Translations under genes and position numbers: made by a program
Shown: positions 24,617-34,076 of the stretch, piece after piece
How the letters are laid out: each line of letters starts with the position of its first letter
Numbering within the stretch: the first letter of the stretch is position 1
The notes under the pieces: generated by a model
The model's database searches: none
Seen by the model: only the letters and a program-made list of their open reading frames with translations
What the model was told of the DNA's origin: nothing
From: Prosopocoilus inquinatus
Lineage: Eukaryota > Arthropoda > Insecta > Coleoptera > Lucanidae
NCBI GenBank assembly: GCA_036172665.1
Contig: CM069872.1
Location: 41,712,101 to 41,776,100 of the forward strand
Direction: 5' to 3'
DNA length: 64,000 nucleotides

Positions 24617-25450
24617 CCTTCACTACAATCCTCTACGCATTATTTGGAGACGGTTTACTGATTACAGAGTCATCCCCCCTGCGGGGGCGGAAATAATGCC
24701 ACCCTTAACATTCAACGGGTTGTAACTTTTTTCTGGATAACTACAAACGAGAATTCCTTCACTACAATCCTCTACGCATTATTTGGAGACGGTTTATTGA
24801 TTACAGAGTCATCCTCCCTGCGGGGGCGGAAATAATGCCACCCTTAACATTCAAGGGGTTGTTACTTTTTTTCTGGATAACTACAAACGAAAATTCCTTC
24901 ACTACAATCCTTTACGCATTATTTGAAGACGGTTTACTGATTACAGAGTCATCCCTCCTGCGGGGGCGGAAATAATGCCACCCTTAACATTCAAGGGGTT
25001 GTAACTTTTTTTCTGGATAACTACAAACGAAAATTCCTTCACTACAATCCTTTACGCATTATTTGAAGACGGTTTACCGAATATAGGGTCATCCCTTCTG
25101 CGAGGGCGGAAATAATGCCACCCTTAACATTCAAGGGGTTGTAACTTTTTTTTCTGGATAACTACAAACGAAAATTACTTCACTACAATCCTCTACGCAT
25201 TATTTGGAGACGGTTTACTGATTACAGAGTCATCCCCCCTGCGGGGGCGGAAATAATGCCACCCTTAACATTCAAGGCGTTGTAACTTTTTTTCTGGATA
25301 ACTACAAACGAAAATTCGTTCACTACAAACAATTTGGCATTGATTAGTACCGGTTAGAAGTCATCCCCCCAATTTGGGGGATGGTCATTTTTCCCCTCCC
25401 ATAACTTTTTTATTTTTTTTCTACAAACGAAAATTCTTTCACTACATAAC
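24617..25450. repeat. 140-bp tandem repeat, about 6 units
   Basis: The landmark CTTCACTACAATCC recurs near 24617, 24756, 24896, 25036 and 25177 (spacings 139-141), then a diverged unit starts at 25317. Each early unit contains the GC hairpin CCCCCCTGCGGGGGCGG and ends ACTACAAACGA. Later units lose the hairpin core but keep the ACTACAAACGAAAATTC joint, showing decay towards the right end. Confidence 0.9.
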
Positions 25451-25679
25451 TCTACAAACAATTTGGCGTCGTTTTAGCTAAAAAAAGAATTTTTTGGAGT
25501 AAGTTGGGGGACAACTTCACACAGCTAAATTATAAACTTACGGCTCGGATTAACAATTGGCGCTATAAACGTCGTTCATTTTAAGGCGCTAAAATCGTCA
25601 CATTTCGTGATCAGGTAGCGACATTAGTGATTTTTTTTCAATCTGTTCTTGTCGCACAGTATTTCAATATCTAGAGTTA

Positions 25680-26075
25680 CTTAAGCATACCTGTGTTGAT
25701 TCATTCACAAAATATTCCTGATACAATGCACAAGTTTTATATCGTCATCGCGTCACATAAAAAAAATTCAAATGTACTCACCGCACTGCAACCCAATCAG
25801 GAACTCGACGTGGAACTGAAATTAAACAAAAATAAACGAAATTGCCAAAAAAAGATTTCTTAGTAATACTTACCCTACCTTTCATCGAAGCGTGCCGTTC
25901 TACTTGCCGTTAACCTGGAACCAATATCAGCCACAACACCGCACTAATCACTGGAAAATAAAATAGAAATTAAAATCCTGCTTAGAAAAAAAAGTATAAA
26001 GAAAAATTACCTATAAAAGTCATATCGCGCACAACGTAACACCGAAATACACACTGAAACAAGAATTATTGCGTT
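25680..26075 (-). repeat. Dispersed segment family A, copy 3
   Basis: Shares with copies 1 and 2 TTCACAAAATA, TGCAACCCAATCAGGAACTC, CGTGCCGTTCTACTTGCC and CCTATAAAAGTCA. On the minus strand the CAATCAGGAAC block forms a 35-nt interval between TTAATTTCAG and GTGAGT; in one frame it reads FHVEFLIGLQC, and copies 1 and 2 give SHVMFLIVLQC and FHVEFLIGLHC. It lies immediately downstream (minus strand) of the exon at 26216-26113, so it may be part of a transcribed gene. Confidence 0.6.
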
Positions 26076-26112
26076 AGTATTTCAATCAAAAAAAAACTTT
26101 AATTAGTTACTC

Positions 26113-29100
26113 ACCTTGTTATAATCTCATCCGTGAAGACTTTATTGGCGAAATCGATCTGTTCTGTGACATTTTCGAAACTGGATTTGCTGATCCTTGT
26201 AGCCTGTACTGTAAAGAAAATGTATAAAATTGAATTGAACTGTAACATTAACATAAGTTTAAATTTATTTAAAAAAAAAAAAACAAGGTAACGATTTTGT
26301 AAAACTTGATCAAACTTGTTTTTTTTTTTAATTTAATTGTATTAATTTCTTCAAGGTATTAAAGAAAATATTTTACCTTTTATAGTACTCTTGCGTTATT
26401 GGAGAATCGTTCTCACTAAACGCTGATCACTGCACCGTACATACTGGTGACGAAACACTGAAACAAAAATCATTGTTTTAAAAATTAGAACTCTTTCATG
26501 AGATATTAAAAATGAGCTGCTGATTTGAAAAAAGAAACAAAAACGTATTACAGTTATACCAAATAATTATGTGAATTAATTCATTAACTAAATTATTTCT
26601 ACCTTCTACTTGGTAGTTTTGTGGTAAAGAGCCGTTGTTCGTTAATGGGCGTAGCCAGGATCTTGTTTACGGGAAGGCAAAATTAGATCAAATCTTATCA
26701 AAATAAAAAATGATAAAAATTGAATATTTTGGAAATTTGAAAAAGAAACTGTAGAAGATCGAAAGAAAAAGCACTAAAAATTAAATATTTTAAAACTGAA
26801 AGATGGAAAAATCGTTAAGAATTTAAGCACATTTTAAAATTAAAAAAAAATTCAAGGTTCACCCAGACCAGCTGAACTGAACCTAAGTGAAGTCAACCTA
26901 AGAAAAGAATATCTCAGTAGTTAAAAAAACGTAGGAAATTATTAAAAATCGAAAATTAAACTATAGGAGATTGAAACAAGAAATCTAAAAAAATTAAAAT
27001 AAAAACCACAGGAAATTTACAGACATCTATGAAAAATAAAAAGATATTTTAAGGTCAAGTGAACTAAAACGAAATTCAGCTAACCCTACCAAACTAAACC
27101 GAAGCTAAGCGAACCCAGCCCTACTAAGGCCAACTTTTTTAAACTTAAAATGTGAAACGTTGAAAATGTTTCAAGGTCAAACCAATTCAACTAAACTAAA
27201 CTCGAGTGAATCCGACCCAAGAAAGGAATTTTTACAAAAGATGAGAAACCTAAGAAATTAACAAAAATCCGAAATAAAATAAACTAAAATAGTAAAGGAA
27301 ACTGTGGTTTAAGAAATAATTGAAATTAACCTCCTCCCACAATAATTTTTATATCCGTAGATACGTATTTCGTCAGCTAAGCTGCCATCTTCAGTACGCT
27401 ACCAACTTAAAAGCACTAAGAAAAAGATCTTAAAACAACCTAATCACACTGATAAAATCATAAAAATGTTAAACCTAACAACAATCTAATCATCCTAAAA
27501 GATATATATGTGTAAATGTAAGTAAATCTAAATTAATATATAAATCGGGAAAAGAAAAATTATATATATATATATTTTCCCCCCGATTTATATATTAATT
27601 TATATTTACTTAGATTTACACATATATATCTTTTAGGATGATTAGATTGTTGTTAGGTTTAACATTATTATGATTTTATCATTGTGATTAGGTTGTTTTA
27701 AGATCTTTTTTTTTTAGTACTTTAGTTGGTAGCATACTGAAGATGGCAGCTTAGCTGACTAAATACGTATCTACGGATATAAAAATTATTGTGGGAGGAG
27801 GTTAATTTTAATTATCGAAACTAAAATATTAAAAATTTTAAATTCGAAAAAACTTTAAAAGCTTGAAATATGAAATGTTAAACTTAAACATTTAGAAAAG
27901 AATTCAAGAAATAAAATGTAAAAGACTCTTCGAGGTCAATCCAACTTAACTAAATTGAACCCGAATGAAGAGTTTTTTTTATAAAAAAATTAAAATGCAC
28001 GAAATTATTAAAAGTCGAAAGAAAAAACAGATATTAAATATCTTAAAAAAAATTAAAAAATGTAAAAACTAGATAATTGAAACAAAAAAATGTTGAAAAT
28101 CAATTAAAAAGAAGTCCAAATAATCTAACAACTTGTTTAATTCTAGGAAAGAGATAGCCAATTTGAATACAGGCGGTATATCTAGAATTTCGTTTCTTGA
28201 AGAAGATGCCATTGTAATATTATTTTTTGTATCTTGTTTTAACCTCTTCTTTTAAGAGATGTTTACAGATAGAGAATTGAAACAGTTTCTTATCGCTTCG
28301 TGAGTTAGGGGTGGGTAATTGTCCCATTTGCCTCACATTAGCTACGCCCATGTTTGTGTTGTAATGGAAGCAGAGTTGAAGTACTTTTAACATGGTGGTC
28401 TCCTTATGCTTATGCAATCAAAGTTGATTTATTCTTTGAATTTTCAAATGAAACACCCACTATTTCAGGACGCAATAAGATTTACTTTTTTTTAGTTACG
28501 GATAACCGAAAGTTAAAATTTAATTGTATGCATTTATTGAACACGTGAACGCAGATTGTATTTACATTTATTTATTTTCTTGCTTTGCTTGGATTCATAA
28601 TTATGATTATAATTTATAACCTCTTACTTTCAGGTGCGAGTTATGAGTGAATTTGAAAAGAAAAACCATAAGAAATGCAAGTAAAAAATTTGAATCGTCC
28701 AATAGCACAATGAATACGAATACAATATGTCTGTACGTGCTGCATACGAGGGCGGAGCAAAGAACAATTAGGACCCCAGCTTAGCTTCTCCGAGGGCGTA
28801 AACTGAGTGCTGATTGGTTACGTTAACAAAGAACCTATCCAAAAACAAAAGGCCTGTAATTTAATCAATTCAAAATTAAAGCGAAAGTTAAAGAAATGTG
28901 AACGATGCATGTGACAGAGAAACAAGACCAGTTCGATTTAATGATTATTTTTTAAAAAAGTGGGTGAAACGTCATCAGTAGACTTATTACCTACTTTTCA
29001 TTTTTACAAATTCAATCAAGCAAGGACTTTTAAGAAGTTGACACATTTTTATACATCATTTGTACTTATAATGATTTGAAAAGCAACATCTCACCTCATC

Positions 29101-31082
29101 TGCTACAAAATTTATAACGTAAACACAAACTGTTGGATAAATTTCAATTATGCTTAACTACCTACAGTATAAATTTTATAAACAGGACAAGCAGGGCCGA
29201 CGGAAGGCGGTAAGCTTATCGCCTTACGCGCCGATCCATGAGGGGTGTCAAAATATGTTACTTAAAAAATGAATAAAGAAAATCGAATAATCTCAAGGTC
29301 AACCAAACTCTTTCCAACAACTGAACTCAACTCTATTTAATCCGAGCAAAAAATAAAAAAATAAAGAGCAATAAAAGAATCAAAGTAGACAAAAAAAATT
29401 TTTAAAGAAATTCAATGTCTACCCAATCCAACTAAATCCAATCTAACTGAATTCACCCAAAGAAAACAAACAGAAATATTAAGAAAATGAAAAGTAAAAA
29501 ATCAAACTCAACAAATCTCAAGGTCAACCCAATTCAACTGAACTTAACCTAACTATTCAATTCAAGCAAAAAATTAAAAGTAAAAAGTTTAAGGACGATT
29601 AGGTAAAGCGAATTTCGACCTACGCCAAGGTCAACCCTACATCTGAACTCGATGCTATTCAACCCAAGAAAAAAAATTAAACATCAAAAATACAATAAAA
29701 ACTCACCCCGCTTATATCATATTGTTATTTAAGCTATTTAAAAAATTATATTAAAATTTATACATGGATTAAAAAACTTGTCAAATAAAATCAAACAAAA
29801 GAGAAAACGAAAATAAAAGATGATAAGTTGATGGTTAAAAAATAAGAACAAATCAACTGAAATAATAATAACAGCATATTTATTCATCAATTTGAAATAC
29901 ACGAAACGTCAAATGGATGTTAATTATTAAGAAACAGAATAAAACAAAATTTCTACGAGAACTTCAAAAGAAAATTAAAAAAAAAATCGAACAAAAAGCA
30001 AAGGAAGATCAATTGCTTGTATTAAAAATTGAATCAAGTAAAGTCGAATAAGGAATTAAAAAAAAAACAAATAAAATAAAAAATGACGAGGATAAAACGA
30101 AAATAAAAATTCTATGTATAAAAGTAATTGATTCAAATCGAATAGAAAGCTTTGACGAATTCTTAACCGAAAATTTGAACAAAAGGAAAAAAAGAACGAA
30201 ACTGATAATTCAGATATTAAAGTCAAATCGAATCGAGAAATTACAAGATTTTAAAAAATGAAATAGAGTCCAATAGAATCACAGACTTATATTTAACAAA
30301 TTAGTAATACCTACAGAAATTTCTATCCCCCTTTCAAATTTAATTAATATTTCTAAAGTTTTAGAAATATTAATTAAATTTGAAAGGGGGATAGAAATTT
30401 TATTTACTTGTAAGGGGTGTCGATATTTAAAAATATTATTATTGAGAATCCCTGATTTATAGTAGCTATGACGTAGAGTTTACTTAGTAGACTTGAATTA
30501 TGTGCGGAAAGGCGTCGAAAAGTTTAATACGAAGTTGATTTTAGTTGTTGTTGTTTTAACAATTTTAAAAGCCCACTGTATTATTTAATGTTGAAGTTTT
30601 AATTATAGATACGTTCGTTATAAATCAAACAAAAATTACAAAATAACATAAAGAAACGTACAAGTAAAGATAGATGAGCACCCCCTTTCTTTTCTTCGAC
30701 AGTTCTCTTCAAAACGCAAATGAAGAATAAATAAAGAAAAGATGACGATTTCGTTTCGAGTTTGCGATAGCCTTTTGTGCTTAACTTAATAAAATTACGA
30801 AACATTTTTAAAAATTAAATTAAAAGAACATTGAATAAAATTCGTTCGAAAATTGTACCAAGATGAATTCGTTCAGTGTGGATACCACTTATGGAATAAA
30901 ATTTTTTCTGGCCTTCTTTTAGAAAATAACTCGATGGTATCCACACTGCACGTATTTAATTTTATGGAGAAAAATCTTACCTAACGCCAAATCGTCTGAG
31001 TTGTATTCATTCCAAATTGTAAACTCCAAGCCCATTCCAAGCGAAGTTGCATCAACAGGACAAGGGGGCCAAATGAATACCC
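26113..31082 (-). CDS. Unrecognised gene, two internal exons (partial)
   Basis: Exon 31082-30977 lies between acceptor TTTTCTTTTAG and donor G|GTAAGAT and is open as VFIWPPCPVDATSLGMGLEF then TIWNEYNSDDLAL, ending in phase 1. Exon 26216-26113 lies between acceptor ATTTTCTTTACAG and donor CAAG|GTGAGT and is open as QATRISKSSFENVTEQIDFA then NKVFTDEIITR, beginning with the two bases needed to complete the split codon. The phases therefore match. The 4.8-kb intron would be filled with repeats. I do not recognise the protein. It may be the upstream part of the gene whose C-terminal exons lie at 5444-2990. Support is from splice consensus and open frames only. Confidence 0.4.
26217..26689. other. 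Intron-like spacer
   Basis: AT-rich. A TIR-like pair ATGGGCGTAGC (26645) and GCTACGCCCAT (to 28351) could bound a 1.7-kb element, but no matching target duplication is present. Confidence 0.3.
26690..30300. repeat. A-rich degenerate repeat with recurring CAAGGTCA
   Basis: Long purine-rich, A-rich tract on the plus strand. A diverged block of the form CAAGGTCAACCCAACTCAAC recurs near 26850, 27050, 27170, 27930, 29293, 29518 and 29621. The last two intervals are about 225 and 103 bp, with a related block lacking CAAGGTCA near 29418. It looks like an old satellite interrupted by later insertions (the Penelope-like palindrome at 27.3-27.8 kb and others). No coding content was seen. Confidence 0.55.
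27318..27823. repeat. 506-bp palindrome of Penelope-like tail sequence
   Basis: The arms 27318-27550 and 27590-27823 are near-perfect inverted copies around an AT-dinucleotide centre. Each arm ends in the Penelope-like tail: right arm CTGAAGATGGCAGCTTAGCT, then TACGTATCTACGGATATAAA and GTGGGAGGAGGTTAATTT. The same hairpin and tail motif occur at 17.8 kb after recognisable Penelope-like coding sequence. This is a head-to-head pair of element ends. Confidence 0.85.
30317..30400. repeat. Perfect 41-bp inverted repeat with 2-nt loop
   Basis: The left arm 30317-30357 starts AAATTTCTATCCCCCTTTCA and is exactly inverted at 30360-30400, separated only by GT. Such perfection implies recent origin or selection; it would extrude or transcribe as a long hairpin. 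Confidence 0.9.
30875..30955. repeat. Small hairpin with CAGTGTGGATACCA arms
   Basis: CAGTGTGGATACCA (about 30875) is repeated inverted as TGGTATCCACACTG (about 30940) around a 50-nt centre. It may be a miniature element or a hairpin. Nothing else supports a class. Confidence 0.6.
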
Positions 31083-31083
31083 T

Positions 31084-31862
31084 AAAAGAAAACAAATGAA
31101 TATATAAAATTTATTAAGGAAAATATTTTTACATTCACACTTCTAACAGATTTTAGATTTTAATCTTGGGAGGTCACAGAAGAGGGGAAGAAAAAGGAGA
31201 AAATTAAATTCCTTTCTCAACTCGAGACAAAAAAAAACATGTTATTAAATGATGTTGATATGACTTTAGAAAATAAAACCAAAAGCGAAAAAGGAAAATA
31301 CCAGAAAATATAATTTTCCATTTTTTTTTGAAAGGTGACGCATAAAAAATGAACTGCCAAAAAATATATATGAATAGAGCAAGGCATTTTCCGTTTATTT
31401 TTATAAATATCACATGATGAACAACATATTTCATTGGTGCAAATCTACCAAGTAACAGGAAACTCCAGAGAAGACACGTTTTGCTTATAGAACTTCAGAA
31501 AATAAAACCAAAAATGAAAAAGAAAACCGTCAAAAATTATAATTTTTCATTTTCTTTAAAGGCGATGAATCAAAACTCAACCGTAAAGAAAATATATGAA
31601 TATTGGGCAAGGAATTTTTCGTTCATTTTTAATAAATATCACGTGATGAACAGTTGATTTAATTGGTGCAAATCCATTAAACAGGTAACAGGAAAAGCGA
31701 TAAAAGCAAGGCAAAAAAATTTCTTTAACTCTCTGCCCAAGCAACAGCCAAAATAATTATTTAAAACATTTTAATAGCACTTTAAAAAATAAAACAAGTG
31801 GCAAATGAAGGGGGGGGGGGGGAATTTAAAATGATGACATTTTTTTAATTACAAAATATTAA
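31084..31862. repeat. Tandem-repeat tract, left part (interrupted by gypsy)
   Basis: Two or three diverged units of about 190 bp with landmarks AAATAAAACCAAAA, TATATGAATA, ATATCACGTGATGAACA and GGTGCAAATC (about 31260-31480 and 31500-31700). A third begins near 31790 and is cut by the gypsy insertion at 31867. A run of 13 G lies at 31810-31822. The same units resume at 38086 on the other side of the insertion. Confidence 0.75.
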
Positions 31863-31866
31863 ATAT

Positions 31867-32192
31867 TGTTACGTTTCTAGGGTTTGAGTTTATTTATTTA
31901 AACGAATAAAACACTCGATAAAAACTTAACCGTAATTTAATAAAGCTTAAAAACTAATTTATTTGTAATAATTTATTTTCACACTAAAATCTAACTTCGA
32001 CGTTCGCTGTTAGAATTCGACTGCCTCGTGAGTCAACTCCGGGCGATTTTATATCATTTGCTGCCGTCTGGAATCCTCCATGCTGGAGAAATCTAGTCTG
32101 TTCGATGTAGGCTCCGGCCGCGTGACGGCCGATGACACATAACAGCGGACCGACTTCTTGACGCCTTGCGCTAAGCCGGTTGGTGCGCCACA
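31867..32192 (-). repeat. 3' LTR of the gypsy element
   Basis: 326 bp, TGTGGCGCACC...ACGTAACA on the minus strand. It carries a TATA-like ATATAAAA (about 32047-32056) and an AATAAA polyadenylation signal (about 31968-31977). Its first 144 bp also encode the last residues of the integrase/macrodomain frame. Confidence 0.95.
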
Positions 32193-34016
32193 CTGCCCCC
32201 TTCTTAAAAACGTTTCGTCTCGAAATGTTCCTGGTGATAGTCTTGAAGGAGGGTGTCGGAATCTACATGCTGGCCCATTCTTGCAACTTCCCGTCTGGAA
32301 GAAGTAACAGTCTACGGTTTTGCTGTTGCTGACTGTTGCCTGTGGGTGGTGGCTGCAGACTAGAACTTCAATTCCCGTTCTGTGGAAGATGACTTCCAGC
32401 ATGCTTCGAATTACTCTCCAGTCTAGTCCGTCCAATCCGCAGCCCAATTTGGGGATGGCTAACTTCATCTGATGGGTCTCTATTAGCTGTCTCCTCAGGC
32501 TATATAGGGCTCTCCACATACTTTGATAGTCAGGTTTACCGCTTGATGTCTTCTTAGTGACTAAATAATGCACGTGGCGCCTCCGATCTGCCGTCGAATC
32601 AATGATCTGCAAGCTCTTGCCTACCATGGGATGCTGTCTTCGTAGCTCCTCGATTTGGCCAAATTTCTTCCTAAACACCTGAGCGATTCCTTTGGACATT
32701 TTCAGGTCTTCTGCTACGCAGTGGGCCAGACTGTACTCCAGTGGCACTTTAAAGAGATCTTGTTGCTTCTCCGTGGTCACTCCAAACCGTGCCTTGCTTC
32801 CTTCGGCGTGATGAGACATGAAGATTTCGAAGTTCACTTCGGAAACTTGCGCCCTTTGTACTGTCCCTTCATCTGCTTCTCCATGGTAAGGGGCTATCCG
32901 GTTGAAGTGGATTACTTTGGGTTTGCCATGGGGGACCTTCCTGATGCGGTAAACGACGTCGTTAATCCGTTTCATCACTTTGTAAGGACCTTCCCAAGAG
33001 GTCTGTAATTTTGGGGAGAGGCCTCGACGTCTTTGGGGGTTATAAAGCCAGACCAGTGCTCCAGGTTGGTATCCCCCGTGTTGAGCGTTGATGTCATAGT
33101 GCTCCTTCATCCGATCACTGGCCGTCTGTATATTGTGACGCACTTGGTTGTGGATATCATCCATTTTCCTGCGTAATTTGCTCACGTAATCTTCGTCGGC
33201 AGAGACTTCGCCAGGCTTCACACCAAACTTCAGGTCGCAGGGCAGTCTCGGCTCTCGCCCGAATACCACTTTCGCGGGAGTCTCCCCTGTTGTCTCATGA
33301 ACAGATGAGCGGTATGCCATTAGAAACAGGGGGATGTACGTGTCCCAGTCCCTCTGATGATTGGAAACGACCTTGGACAAATGTCGGTTGATGGTTCTAT
33401 TGAACCTTTCCACCATTCCGTCCGACTGTGGGTGGAGTGCAGTTGTTCTAGTTTTTCGTACGCCGAGCAGAGTACACACGTTCTTGAACAAGGCCGATTC
33501 AAAGTTCCTTCCTTGGTCTGAATGCAGTTCCATAGGTGCACCATACCGACTGATCCATTCCCTGACAAGGACTTCCGCAATAGTGACTGCCTCTTGGTTA
33601 GGTAGGGCGTAAGCTTCAACCCACTTGCTAAAGTAGTCCATTACCACGACGATGTACTTGTTTCCACCATTCGTTTCTGGAAACGGGCCGGCTACATCGA
33701 TGGCAACTCTCTCAAAAGGACTTCCAACGTTGTACTGTCTCATGGGAGCCTTACCCCGCCTGTGGGGACCGTTACTGGCTGCGCAGACTGTACACTTTCT
33801 GCACCAATCCTTCACGTCTTCCTTGCAGTTCACCCAGTAAAATCTTTCGCGCACCTTCTCCATAGTCTTCTTAACTCCCAGATGCCCTCCGGAAGTTCCA
33901 TCGTGAAGTTCCCTCAGAACTTCTGGCACCCTATTCTTGGGGATCAGTAACTGTGTCTTCTGTTCCATGCCTTCCTGATTCTCTATGCTTCGTCTCAGAA
34001 GACCACGATCCAACAC
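32049..34016 (-). CDS. Integrase - TARG1-like macrodomain - CCCH zinc finger polyprotein segment
   Basis: 655 codons in the same frame as the upstream pol part; an in-frame TAG at 34077-34079 separates them. Residues about 30-80 form the HHCC zinc-binding region (H38, H45, C72/C75). The DD35E integrase core is D107, D167 and E203. A C-terminal integrase/chromatin-binding-like region runs to about 380. Residues about 411-557 form a macrodomain of the TARG1/OARD1 type: SLAHCVAEDLKMSKGIAQVF, YLVTKK and GCGLDGLDW. K488 and D529 correspond to the catalytic Lys84 and Asp125 of human TARG1, which removes ADP-ribose from acidic residues. Residues 570-588 form a CX7CX5CX3H zinc finger. The last 48 residues lie inside the 3' LTR. 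The role in the element is unknown; counteracting host ADP-ribosylation is inference. Confidence 0.9.
   Translation of the reverse strand: MLDRGLLRRSIENQEGMEQKTQLLIPKNRVPEVLRELHDGTSGGHLGVKKTMEKVRERFYWVNCKEDVKDWCRKCTVCAASNGPHRRGKAPMRQYNVGSPFERVAIDVAGPFPETNGGNKYIVVVMDYFSKWVEAYALPNQEAVTIAEVLVREWISRYGAPMELHSDQGRNFESALFKNVCTLLGVRKTRTTALHPQSDGMVERFNRTINRHLSKVVSNHQRDWDTYIPLFLMAYRSSVHETTGETPAKVVFGREPRLPCDLKFGVKPGEVSADEDYVSKLRRKMDDIHNQVRHNIQTASDRMKEHYDINAQHGGYQPGALVWLYNPQRRRGLSPKLQTSWEGPYKVMKRINDVVYRIRKVPHGKPKVIHFNRIAPYHGEADEGTVQRAQVSEVNFEIFMSHHAEGSKARFGVTTEKQQDLFKVPLEYSLAHCVAEDLKMSKGIAQVFRKKFGQIEELRRQHPMVGKSLQIIDSTADRRRHVHYLVTKKTSSGKPDYQSMWRALYSLRRQLIETHQMKLAIPKLGCGLDGLDWRVIRSMLEVIFHRTGIEVLVCSHHPQATVSNSKTVDCYFFQTGSCKNGPACRFRHPPSRLSPGTFRDETFLRRGQCGAPTGLAQGVKKSVRCYVSSAVTRPEPTSNRLDFSSMEDSRRQQMI
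32193..32207 (-). other. Polypurine tract
   Basis: Minus-strand AAGAAGGGGGCAG directly precedes the 3' LTR, the position where plus-strand DNA synthesis is primed. It is also translated within the upstream frame. Confidence 0.8.
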
Positions 34017-34076
34017 TATGGAGTCCCACTGCGCCCAGTATGATTTTACGGACGATGCACATGGTGCTACCTCTTC

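Noticed and set aside
26645..28351. Pair of ATGGGCGTAGC inverted ends as a 1.7-kb hAT element
   Set aside because: Ends match over only about 11 bp and the 8-bp flanks do not agree. Not strong enough for a feature.
31984..32193. 69-codon frame repeated in both LTRs
   Set aside because: Present only because the LTRs are duplicated. No family match, and it lies across regulatory LTR sequence.
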